The notes under the pieces: generated by a model
Database searches by the model: none
Seen by the model: the letters and a program-made list of their open reading frames with translations, nothing else
Told to the model about the DNA's origin: nothing
In this document: positions 1 to 5,990 of the stretch, piece by piece
Numbering within the stretch: position 1 is the stretch's first letter
How the letters are laid out: the number at the start of each line of letters is the position of its first letter
NCBI GenBank assembly: GCA_903930515.1
Contig: CAIYYW010000012.1
Location: 1 to 6,035 of the forward strand
DNA from: an uncultured delta proteobacterium
GTDB taxonomy: Bacteria; RBG-13-61-14; DRUE01
Length of the DNA: 6,035 nucleotides
Reading direction: 5' to 3'
Program-made: the position numbers and the translations under genes

Positions 1-2
1 AG

Positions 3-35
3 GATGCGGCAAAGATTATCTTCCCCGAACATTGA
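3..35 (+). CDS. Possible 3' end of an upstream gene (partial)
   Basis: One frame is open from the window edge to a TGA at 33-35 and reads DAAKIIFPEH, with ordinary codons and protein-like composition. A second frame is open to a TAG at 73-75, but it uses AGA, TTA and CTA codons that look less like the neighbouring genes. Only ten codons are visible, so no product can be named. If this is the end of a gene, about 60 bases separate it from the aminotransferase, enough room for the promoter candidate listed next. Confidence 0.28.
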   Translation, partial: DAAKIIFPEH

Positions 36-40
36 CCGGA

Positions 41-70
41 TTGACGGGAAGGGCTTTGCAATGCTAAAAC
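41..70 (+). promoter_or_regulatory. Candidate sigma-70-type promoter for the three-gene plus-strand cluster
   Basis: TTGACG at 41-46 matches the -35 consensus at five of six positions. It is followed after 18 bases by TAAAAC at 65-70, four of six matches to TATAAT. Transcription would start near 77, giving a leader of about 18 bases that contains the ribosome binding site. A second TTGACC at 32-37 has no good -10 partner. The -10 is weak, so the cluster may instead be transcribed from further upstream. Confidence 0.3.
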
Positions 71-82
71 TATAGCCGGGAA

Positions 83-88
83 AAGGAG
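83..88 (+). promoter_or_regulatory. Ribosome binding site of the aminotransferase gene
   Basis: AAGGAG lies 6 bases before the ATG at 95. It is a near-perfect Shine-Dalgarno match at ideal spacing and fixes the start of the first gene. Confidence 0.85.
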
Positions 89-94
89 ATAAAA

Positions 95-1336
95 ATGGAC
101 TGGGAAAAATATTTAAAGGAAGAGGCGCTTTTGGATTACGAGAAATATGTTTCGCCGGGCAAGCTCAAGGCCTACCGCCTGCTCGGGTTTGATTTTGTGC
201 CGGCCCGGCGGGAAGGGGTCTGGATTTACGACCAGAACGGCCGGAAGTATCTTAACTGCCGGTCGAGCGGGGGGGTGTTCAATTTCGGGCACCGTCCCGC
301 GGAATTGATCGCGGAGCTGGAACAAGCGCTCCGTCTTTTTGACATCGGCGATCATCTGCTTGCGAGCGGGGCTCGGGCGGCTCTGGCGAAGAAGCTGGCC
401 GAGCTTACGCCCGGGGACATCCAATACACGGTGTTCGGGGTGAGCGGGGGCGAGGCGGTTGATTTGGCGATCAAGCTGGCCCGGGCGCACACGCAGCGGC
501 CGAAAATCATCAGCGCGATCGGAGGCTATCACGGCCATACCGGGTTCGCGCTCGCCACCGGCGATGAGGAATTCAAAAAATATTTCGGGCCGCTCGCCCC
601 CGGTTTTGTCCAGGTGCCCTTCGGGGACCTGAAGGCGCTGGAAAAGGAATTGGACCAAACCGCGGCGGCCGTGATCTTTGAGACCATCCCGGCAACCTTC
701 GGGATCAAGATTCCGCCTTTGGATTTTTTCCCGGGAGTGAGGAAGCTCTGCGACCGGGCCGGAGCCGTGATGATTATTGACGAGGTCCAGGCCGGCCTGG
801 GCAGGACCGGGAAACTTTGGGCGATTGAGGAATATAATGTTGTGCCGGACATAATGGTAATGGGCAAGGGCCTTTCCGGGGCAATCTATCCCATGAGCGC
901 GACCTGCCTCCGTCCGTTCTTGAACCGGTTTTTGGAGGAGCATCCCTTCATCCATATCTCTACTATGGGCGGGTCGGAAGCGGGCTGCCTGGTCACGCTC
1001 AAGGTTTTGGAGATGACCGGCAAACCGGAATTCCTCTCCGAGGTGAGAAGAAAGGGCGGGGCGTTTGAAAAAGGATTGAGCGGGATCCAGAAGCGGCATC
1101 CCAGGCTGGTGAAAGAAATCCGCTGCCAAGGACTGATGATCGGGATCGGGATGCCCGAGCCCAAATACGGGATGCTGCTGACAATGGCGCTGTCCAAAAA
1201 CGGCGTGATCGCCCTCTTCGCCCACAACGACCCCTCGGCGATGATCATTATGCCGCCCCTGATCATCAGCGACTCCGAGATCGCTTTCGTGCTGGAGGCG
1301 TTGGAGAAAAGTTTTATGGAGCTGGAAAAATTCTGA
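95..1336 (+). CDS. PLP-dependent class III aminotransferase (acetylornithine/putrescine/GSA aminotransferase-like)
   Basis: This 413-residue protein is a cytoplasmic fold-type I aminotransferase that moves an amino group using pyridoxal phosphate. Family landmarks are in order: phosphate-binding SGGEA (117-121), the cofactor-stacking Tyr145-His146 pair in GGYHG, Glu196, the IIDEVQ motif with Asp229 that binds the pyridine nitrogen and Gln232, the Schiff-base Lys258 in MGKGLSG, and the STMGGSEAG loop around Thr290. Arg343 in the IRCQGLMIGIG strand sits where related enzymes bind the substrate carboxylate. Length and organisation are typical of a complete, active enzyme. The opening (EKYVSPGKLKAYRLLGFDFV) recalls the putrescine/acetylornithine branch, but I cannot assign a substrate: there are no arginine, biotin or haem biosynthesis genes nearby. 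The start is fixed by a strong ribosome binding site. The next gene begins 2 bases after its stop, so the two are probably one operon. Family confidence is very high; substrate is unknown. Confidence 0.95.
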   Translation: MDWEKYLKEEALLDYEKYVSPGKLKAYRLLGFDFVPARREGVWIYDQNGRKYLNCRSSGGVFNFGHRPAELIAELEQALRLFDIGDHLLASGARAALAKKLAELTPGDIQYTVFGVSGGEAVDLAIKLARAHTQRPKIISAIGGYHGHTGFALATGDEEFKKYFGPLAPGFVQVPFGDLKALEKELDQTAAAVIFETIPATFGIKIPPLDFFPGVRKLCDRAGAVMIIDEVQAGLGRTGKLWAIEEYNVVPDIMVMGKGLSGAIYPMSATCLRPFLNRFLEEHPFIHISTMGGSEAGCLVTLKVLEMTGKPEFLSEVRRKGGAFEKGLSGIQKRHPRLVKEIRCQGLMIGIGMPEPKYGMLLTMALSKNGVIALFAHNDPSAMIIMPPLIISDSEIAFVLEALEKSFMELEKF

Positions 1337-1338
1337 AC

Positions 1339-2694
1339 TTGAAGCGGGAATTTTCAGAACTGTCACATCAGATCGAGCGGCGGATCAATCATCTGCTCCG
1401 GATCGGCTTTGAACAAAAATCCGCCCCGGATCTTTTCCGAAGAATCTCTCCGGCCTTGGAGCAGTTGCACTCCGATCACCTGAGCCTGCAATCCCATCTG
1501 GATTCCGTTTCAAGCCGGGACCGGGAACTTTCCCGCCTGATCAAAGAAATCAGGGGCGCGATTCAATCCCTGGAAAATGTTTCAGCCCCGGACCTGGAAT
1601 CCCGGCGCCGGAGCCTGGTGCGGGAAAAACGGCTGCTGCAACAGCTCCGGAATTTCCTGGAAACCAACTGGCAGGAGCCGCTCCGGGTCAAGATCCTCGG
1701 GATCGGAGAAATCACCACCACCATTGAACTGCAAGGACCGGGGGCGCCGCGTCGGAGGAAGCCGGAGGATCAAACCTGGGTGGGGCTGGCGATCAAAAAG
1801 GCGCCCGGTTTTCCGGACCGGGAGAGCGCGGGAAAATACTCAAGCCTTTGCTATGAGTATGAGGATTTTTTATCGCGTAATTTGGGGATCAAAACTCCCT
1901 ATGCCGAGCATCGGCTGATCGCGGAAAAAGACGGCCGCTGGCTGGTTTACAATTTCCAGGAGCGGCTTCCGGGCGAATCCATTGCCTGCCTGATCATCCA
2001 GGTGGCTGACTTGGAAACGATTGAGGAGATTTTTTCCCGGCTGCTTTCGGAGATGAAAAAGCTTTTTCTCTGGAACCGCTCTCACCCGGAATATTTGATC
2101 GGGTTTGACGGCCAGATCCCGAACTGGTCCTTCCCCCGATTCGGGCCGGGTCATCCCGCGCTTGATAAGGACGAGCCTTTGTTTTACCTGGATACCACCA
2201 CCCCGCTGATCCGGCGGGACGGCAAGGAACAATTGGACACGGAGATTTTCATCAAGAGCATCCCGCTCTTTCTCCGGCCGATCATCCGCAGGACTTTGCT
2301 CAAGGAAGTCCTGGACCGCTATTACCGGCCCCGGGATGTGATCCTGGACCTGCTCGCCAGCCTGCTCACGCATCACCGGCCCGACCTGCTGGCGGGTATG
2401 GTTGAGCTGGTCAACCAGTGGCTTGAGCAAAACCTTTCCGAGCTTCCACTTAAGCCTTACACCGCGAAAGAGATTGTCGGCTATAACCGGCAGGATGTTT
2501 GGATCTGGAAATTTTTCCGGCAGATGAAACGGGTGGACCGCTTGATTACGGAGAAAATTATGGGTAAAACTTACGGACAGAGATTGCCCAAAGGCTCTCC
2601 GGACCAATGGGAAAATTTGGTGGGCGCGGGCGGGAAAGGACTGACCATCCCGGAGAGTTTAAAAGGATTTCTAAAAAAACATAAGGGGGTTTGA
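1339..2694 (+). CDS. Uncharacterised protein with N-terminal helical region and predicted protein-kinase-like fold (possibly DUF6206)
   Basis: This 451-residue protein has no signal peptide or membrane segment, so it is probably cytoplasmic. Residues 1-110 are charged and helical, with a likely coiled coil at about 60-107. From 115 on it follows the order of a protein kinase/aminoglycoside phosphotransferase fold: a glycine-rich turn LGIGEITT (120-127), a beta-3-like GLAIKK with Lys153/Lys154, acidic YEYEDF (172-177) as a possible alpha-C helix, a hinge-like WLVYNFQERLP (201-211), FDGQIPNW (256-263) resembling a catalytic loop with Asp257 and Asn262, and LFYLDTTTP (281-289) with Asp285 at the DFG-like position. 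The C-terminal third is helical. From memory, the GEIT, DGQxxNW and LDTTTPLIRRDG blocks resemble DUF6206; the fold reading is inference. The TTG start follows the aminotransferase stop by 2 bases. No better start lies nearby and the only Shine-Dalgarno-like GGAG (1318-1321) is distant, so translational coupling is likely. The coding call is firm; the function is unproven. Confidence 0.85.
   Translation: MKREFSELSHQIERRINHLLRIGFEQKSAPDLFRRISPALEQLHSDHLSLQSHLDSVSSRDRELSRLIKEIRGAIQSLENVSAPDLESRRRSLVREKRLLQQLRNFLETNWQEPLRVKILGIGEITTTIELQGPGAPRRRKPEDQTWVGLAIKKAPGFPDRESAGKYSSLCYEYEDFLSRNLGIKTPYAEHRLIAEKDGRWLVYNFQERLPGESIACLIIQVADLETIEEIFSRLLSEMKKLFLWNRSHPEYLIGFDGQIPNWSFPRFGPGHPALDKDEPLFYLDTTTPLIRRDGKEQLDTEIFIKSIPLFLRPIIRRTLLKEVLDRYYRPRDVILDLLASLLTHHRPDLLAGMVELVNQWLEQNLSELPLKPYTAKEIVGYNRQDVWIWKFFRQMKRVDRLITEKIMGKTYGQRLPKGSPDQWENLVGAGGKGLTIPESLKGFLKKHKGV
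2684..2689 (+). promoter_or_regulatory. Ribosome binding site selecting ATG 2697
   Basis: AAGGGGG-type sequence, inside the last codons of the preceding gene, lies 7 bases before ATG 2697. An in-frame TTG at 2691 overlaps the upstream stop but would be only 1 base from this site, so the ATG is preferred. Confidence 0.75.
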
Positions 2695-2696
2695 AG

Positions 2697-4343
2697 ATGA
2701 AGAAAGTGTTGATCGGGGTAATTTTCGCTTTGATCCTGGCCGGGTCCGCCCTTTCCGACCAGGCTGATCCCGAGTTCGGATATTCCGCGCTTTCCAACCT
2801 GGACCAGCTCTGGCTCTTTTCCGGCAAGGTCCGGACCGCGATGTTCTCCAGCGCCGATCCGTCCGGGGGCAACCTGGATATGAAAAATTTCCACGGAAAA
2901 TTCCGGGGCGAGAATATCCTGGCCCAAATTGACGGGCCGGGCTGCGTCTATCGGATCTGGTCCGCGCTTCCCAGCGGCCGGATCAAGGTTTATCTGGACG
3001 GGAGCAAGAAGGCGGAGATCAATTGCGATTTCCGGGAGTATCTGGAGGGGAAATGCGAGGGCCTGCCCGGTGATTTCTCCGTCGGCAGGACCGCCAACTA
3101 TCTTCCGATCCCGTTTGCGAAATCCATCATCATCACCGCGCCCGGTTTCATTTTCCCGGCCTATTACCAGGTGAGTTATCAAACCTACGATTCATCCGTC
3201 CCGGTCGCCTCCTTCCGCAAAAGCGAGGCCCGGTCTGATCCCGGCTTGAAGCCCGCGTCTGAATTATGGAAAGATTTTGCGCTCCCGGACAAGGATGCTT
3301 CGGCCTTGAAAAAGGTTTCCGAGCAGGCCGGCCTGGAATCGGGAAAAGAGACCGCGGCGCTTGCCCTTACCGGGCCCGGCATCATCCGCAAGCTCAGTTT
3401 CAAGGACGCTTTTAATCCCAAGAATCCGCTCCAGGATTTGCGCCTGAAAATTTTCTGGGATGGAAATAGCGAGCCGGCGGTGGACGCTCCGCTGTCCGCC
3501 TTTTTCATCAACCAGCCGGACCTGAAAAATAAATGGCCGGACGGTTCCCTGAAGAATATTTTTATCAGCGCCGGCTCGGACGGGTATCAGTGTTATTTCC
3601 CGATGCCGTTCGCGAAATCAGCCGCGATCTCCATCCTGAACCAGGGCCGGCCGATCAGCCTGAAAATAGATGCCTGGTATGAAAAACGCGATTCCCTGCC
3701 CGCGAACGCGATGCGGTTCCGCTCCCGATACCGGAGCCAGGAATATCCTGCCGGCGCGACCAGGGAGAACACCATCCCGATCAATACCCCGATCAATCCC
3801 GAGACCAATTATGTGGTTCTGGACCAGAAGGGACAAGGCAATTACCTGGGCTGCGCGATTTTCGTGAACAGCGTCGGGACCCTCTGGTGGGGAGAGGGAG
3901 ACGAGATGACTTATATTGATGGCGCGTCCAAGCCGCAAATCCAGGGAACCGGAACCGAAGACGAGTTCAACTGGTCCTGGGGATTTAATCCCAATATGAA
4001 CCCGGTCTCAGGGACTCTGCCGGCGCCGCCGGAATGCAAGGAAACCATCATCGCCCAGATCTTCCCCAAACTGATCAACCCCAAGTGCCAGAAAACCCAG
4101 GGAGATAATATCGCCTACCGGTTCCGGCCCTCGGATTATGTCCCCTTCAACCGCTCCATCAAGGTCAGCTACGAAATCCTCGGCGCGGCCTGGCCTTCTC
4201 CCAATGAGACAACTAAACCGGGACAGCCCAAGGCAGATGACTCTAAGAATAAGCATCGGGAGAACCTTCCGATCCTAGGCAACCTGAGCCAGTTCCGGGG
4301 AGACGATTATGCGTCCGTGGCCTATTGGTACCAACTGCCTTGA
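2697..4343 (+). CDS. Secreted DUF2961 / glycoside hydrolase family 172 protein
   Basis: This 548-residue exported protein has a Sec signal peptide: Lys2-Lys3, a hydrophobic core at 4-17 and probable cleavage after ALS at 20. DUF2961 hallmarks follow: SSADPSGGNLD (51-61), GPGCVYRIW (80-88), the YLDG strand (99-102), YLPIPFAKS (135-143), WWGEGDEMTYIDG (397-409), GTGTEDEFN (417-425) and a terminal YASVAYWYQ. As I recall, family 172 enzymes act on furanosides (fructofuranose dianhydride, D-arabinofuranose) through two glutamates 21 residues apart. Glu400 and Glu421 have exactly that spacing and lie in the matching motifs, so activity is plausible. GPG and YxPxPFAKS recur at 226-228 and 300-308, consistent with the known double jelly-roll architecture. 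Oddities: the usual Tyr of GTGTEDY is Glu423, and the protein ends three residues after YWY, earlier than I expect for the family. It acts outside the cytoplasm; the substrate is unknown. It is the last gene of the cluster, 2 bases after the preceding stop. Confidence 0.92.
   Translation: MKKVLIGVIFALILAGSALSDQADPEFGYSALSNLDQLWLFSGKVRTAMFSSADPSGGNLDMKNFHGKFRGENILAQIDGPGCVYRIWSALPSGRIKVYLDGSKKAEINCDFREYLEGKCEGLPGDFSVGRTANYLPIPFAKSIIITAPGFIFPAYYQVSYQTYDSSVPVASFRKSEARSDPGLKPASELWKDFALPDKDASALKKVSEQAGLESGKETAALALTGPGIIRKLSFKDAFNPKNPLQDLRLKIFWDGNSEPAVDAPLSAFFINQPDLKNKWPDGSLKNIFISAGSDGYQCYFPMPFAKSAAISILNQGRPISLKIDAWYEKRDSLPANAMRFRSRYRSQEYPAGATRENTIPINTPINPETNYVVLDQKGQGNYLGCAIFVNSVGTLWWGEGDEMTYIDGASKPQIQGTGTEDEFNWSWGFNPNMNPVSGTLPAPPECKETIIAQIFPKLINPKCQKTQGDNIAYRFRPSDYVPFNRSIKVSYEILGAAWPSPNETTKPGQPKADDSKNKHRENLPILGNLSQFRGDDYASVAYWYQLP
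2934..3125 (+). repeat. Intragenic diverged domain repeat, copy 1 (first jelly roll)
   Basis: Residues 80-143 of the family 172 protein run GPG, RIW, YLDG, then YLPIPFAKS. The same order recurs in copy 2. The repeat is visible only at protein level and is too diverged to be a recent DNA duplication. Confidence 0.6.
3372..3620 (+). repeat. Intragenic diverged domain repeat, copy 2 (second jelly roll)
   Basis: Residues 226-308 run GPG, RKL, FWDG, then YFPMPFAKS, matching copy 1. This copy is longer, with about 19 extra residues between the GPG and PFAKS landmarks. Confidence 0.6.
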
Positions 4344-4357
4344 ATCCGGTTTCAAGG
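4338..4357. terminator. Hairpin over the family 172 stop codon; weak terminator candidate
   Basis: CCTTGAA at 4338-4344 and TTCAAGG at 4351-4357 form a perfect 7-bp stem with a 6-base loop, extendable by a G-T and a T-A pair. The stem contains the TGA stop at 4341-4343. No T-tract follows on either strand, so this is not a classic intrinsic terminator. It could be an RNA 3'-end structure between the converging genes. The remaining bases up to 4404 show nothing else convincing. Confidence 0.35.
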
Positions 4358-4404
4358 TATCAAAGGTGTGAAAGGCGACCGAGGCGGAGAGCGGAAAAGA
4401 ATCA

Positions 4405-5481
4405 TCAGGGCGGCGTTTGCTTGAAAAAGGCGTCCATCATTGCGGCGCCGAATTCCACGGCTTTCCGTCCCAGGATTTGGTAATAGGCAAAAGCCACATA
4501 GCGGTTGATGACCAGGAAATCTTTCATCCGGTCCGGGTCGGGATTTTTCAGCCACTGCCCGGCCAGTTCCTTGGGAACGAGCGCGCTCACCTGTCCGATC
4601 TTATGGTCGGGATATGTCTCTCCCCCCGGATAGATCCCGGCCGGAATTTGCAGCGTGCCCAGGGCATAGATATATTTCCCGCCATCCGCTTCCACGACAA
4701 CGCCGGTTTTGGTCCAGGTCAGATACGGGGTCGGCTTGGCCCAGGTTCCGTCGCTGAAAAATCCCTGGCTCCCGATCATTGCCAGCCGGTCAAAAGCATC
4801 CTCTAATTGCGCAACCGCATTTGCCCCGCTCAAAGCAGGCGGATGGCAAACCGCCCCGTCCAGGCTGTGGCTGTCAAAGCCGATCAATCGCTCCAGGCTG
4901 TCTCCCTGCGTGTGCGGGTCCCCGCGCGTATGGGCCGGCACGGCCATATCCTCAATCAGATGAGTGACCGCGCCCAAATTTTTCAAGGCCCGGCCCGGGT
5001 CCGAGCCATAAACCGCGAGCGCGGTCGGGAAGGACAGATCGCCGTAAGGGTATGGCTCTCCGGGATGGAAATTGCAATACAAATCCGCGGGAAGGGTGCT
5101 CGGGACATTCGCGCTCTGAGCCGATGGGGTCGTGGCCCAGGTGAGTGCGTCGTTGTATCCGAGGACATCCATTCCCGGAATCCCGGTCCGGTTCGGGCCG
5201 GTTGCGGTCGGGTCGTAAAAATGATTGAACGCCCGGTTGTAACAATATTTGGCCGCGTCTTCCAGGACCGCCCCTTTTAAAACCATATCATCTGAAGCCA
5301 GGTCCGGCTCCGGAAAAGTTGCGTTGTAACATTCCACGATCTTCCCGCTTAAATACGGATGGGTGGGACGGGTGTCCCAGCCAAAAACCCTGGCGGGCAA
5401 AAAAAGCGCGATCCCCAGGCCGGCCAGCGCCGGGACCAGGCTTGATCTCCGCAGAAATCTCAGATGCTTAAAATCTTCCAT
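4405..5481 (-). CDS. Secreted zinc-dependent phospholipase C / S1-P1 nuclease-like enzyme
   Basis: This 358-residue exported protein has basic residues (Arg8, Arg11, Arg12), a hydrophobic stretch at about 15-29 and a plausible signal peptidase site after Gly34. Cleavage there makes Trp35 the mature N-terminus. In bacterial zinc-dependent phospholipase C, the N-terminal Trp itself binds zinc. The other expected ligands can be placed: His41 (WDTRPTHPY), Asp75, His87 in NHFYD, His174, Asp178 and His184 in the THLIEDMAVPAHTRGD motif, then His190 and Glu197 in DPHTQGDSLE. The His174-Asp178-His184 spacing matches the H-x3-D-x5-H pattern of the family. The enzyme probably hydrolyses phosphodiesters (phospholipids, or nucleic acids as in S1/P1 nucleases) outside the cytoplasm; which one is undecidable here. 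Its start overlaps the upstream lipoprotein gene by 22 bases, and GGAAGG lies 6 bases before the ATG, so the two are probably coupled. Length is larger than the classic enzyme, with extra loops at about 92-165 and 210-300. Confidence 0.92.
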   Translation of the reverse strand: MEDFKHLRFLRRSSLVPALAGLGIALFLPARVFGWDTRPTHPYLSGKIVECYNATFPEPDLASDDMVLKGAVLEDAAKYCYNRAFNHFYDPTATGPNRTGIPGMDVLGYNDALTWATTPSAQSANVPSTLPADLYCNFHPGEPYPYGDLSFPTALAVYGSDPGRALKNLGAVTHLIEDMAVPAHTRGDPHTQGDSLERLIGFDSHSLDGAVCHPPALSGANAVAQLEDAFDRLAMIGSQGFFSDGTWAKPTPYLTWTKTGVVVEADGGKYIYALGTLQIPAGIYPGGETYPDHKIGQVSALVPKELAGQWLKNPDPDRMKDFLVINRYVAFAYYQILGRKAVEFGAAMMDAFFKQTPP

Positions 5482-5852
5482 CTCCCGCCTTCCAGGATAT
5501 AAATCACCTCAAAGGAATAAGTCTTGCCCGAAATGCTTTTGGCGGTGGAATAAATCTTGAGCTCCCCATGATCCTGTTCCAGCTTGAGCCCGCCTAATCC
5601 ACTGATCATCTCCGCGCTGGAATATCCCAGGCCCGATGCCGCATCCATCATCCCTTGAACCCGGGATTGATAAGCATCTGAAACCTGGTCCAACGCGGCC
5701 TGCTCATCGTTCTGAGCCATCGCCTGTTTGAACGCAGCAAAGGATTCCTCCGGAGAAGAGCCGGACGAATCCGAGCCGCCCCCTCCCCCGCCGCCGCCCG
5801 CGCAAGCGAAGAAAAACGCCACCAATAAAATGCCGATCAGCTTTCCCTTCAC
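5460..5852 (-). CDS. Small putative lipoprotein with poly-glycine linker and NTF2-like C-terminal domain
   Basis: This 130-residue protein starts at GTG. Lys2 and Lys4, then a hydrophobic stretch (5-16) ending in FFAC, make a lipoprotein signal peptide with Cys17 as the lipidation site. Phe at -3 is a poor lipobox residue, so lipidation is likely rather than certain. Ala18 after the Cys is not a retention signal, so the outer membrane is a reasonable location in a Gram-negative cell. Eight consecutive glycines (19-26) and a Ser/Asp-rich tether lead to a domain starting SSPEESFAAFKQAMAQNDEQAALDQV and ending VIYILEGGRWKILSI. Helix first, then strands with a final GxWKI strand, is the look of SnoaL/NTF2-like or DUF4878-like lipoproteins; this is by resemblance only. 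The gene precedes and overlaps the phospholipase-like gene, so the two secreted products may work together. An in-frame TAA upstream and no ATG make GTG 5852 the best start. Confidence 0.87.
   Translation of the reverse strand: MKGKLIGILLVAFFFACAGGGGGGGGSDSSGSSPEESFAAFKQAMAQNDEQAALDQVSDAYQSRVQGMMDAASGLGYSSAEMISGLGGLKLEQDHGELKIYSTAKSISGKTYSFEVIYILEGGRWKILSI
5488..5493 (-). promoter_or_regulatory. Ribosome binding site of the phospholipase-like gene
   Basis: On the minus strand GGAAGG sits 6 bases before the ATG at 5481, inside the coding sequence of the lipoprotein gene. A second purine run, GGGAG, touches the ATG directly and is too close to be the main site. This supports the chosen start and reinitiation from the upstream gene. 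Confidence 0.7.
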
Positions 5853-5859
5853 CTTATTG

Positions 5860-5865
5860 ATTATA
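5860..5865 (-). promoter_or_regulatory. Perfect -10 box (TATAAT) for the minus-strand gene pair, possibly leaderless
   Basis: The minus strand reads TATAAT, then 7 bases, then the GTG start. Initiation at the usual distance would fall on or beside the GTG, leaving no leader. No true Shine-Dalgarno precedes the GTG. A weak -35 (TCGCAA, three of six matches) lies 16 bases upstream. Confidence 0.5.
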
Positions 5866-5904
5866 ATTGACGATCCCTGATTTGCGAGCGGTATTTAACG
5901 CGAG

Positions 5905-5990
5905 TCCTGCGTAGCCTCCTGTCATCCGTAGCTTCTTGTCCTCTATAGCTTTAGCGAAAGAGGATAGCGAAGGAAGATGCCGAAGCAGGA
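5905..5990. repeat. Imperfect palindromic element (REP/MITE-like)
   Basis: The ends TCCTGC (5905-5910) and GCAGGA (5985-5990) are perfect inverted repeats. The centre holds a second inverted pair, TCCTCT (5939-5944) and AGAGGA (5959-5964), extended outward by three pairs including wobbles, with an inner GC/GC pair around TTTA. The sequence between the outer and inner stems is partly complementary. The element lies upstream of the minus-strand genes and overlaps no supported gene. It looks like a dispersed extragenic palindrome; only one copy is visible here. The 45 bases after it, to the window end, hold no feature I can support beyond the short word repeat reported next. Confidence 0.5.
5911..5944 (+). 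repeat. Tandem pair of 17-base units within the palindrome
   Basis: GTAGCCTCCTGTCATCC (5911-5927) is directly followed by GTAGCTTCTTGTCCTCT (5928-5944), identical at 13 of 17 positions. A third partial unit starting ATAGCTT begins at 5945. The units form much of the left arm of the palindrome. Confidence 0.5.

Noticed and set aside
113-1366. 417-codon open frame on the minus strand opposite the aminotransferase
   Set aside because: It mirrors the codon pattern of a gene with every PLP motif in place. The protein is rich in Arg, His, Gln and Pro with no recognisable domain, as expected for an antisense shadow in GC-rich DNA.
1870-2607. 245-codon minus-strand open frame under the kinase-like gene
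   Set aside because: Its low-complexity, Gln/Arg/Pro-rich composition and lack of motifs mark it as a shadow; the plus-strand frame has clear protein-like blocks and fits the operon spacing.
2571-3182. 203-codon minus-strand open frame spanning the junction of the second and third plus-strand genes
   Set aside because: It crosses two well-supported genes and their ribosome binding site, and shows no domain of its own.
4807-5280. 157-codon plus-strand open frame opposite the phospholipase-like gene
   Set aside because: The minus strand encodes a complete signal peptide and zinc-ligand set here; this frame is Arg/Gly-rich with no motif.
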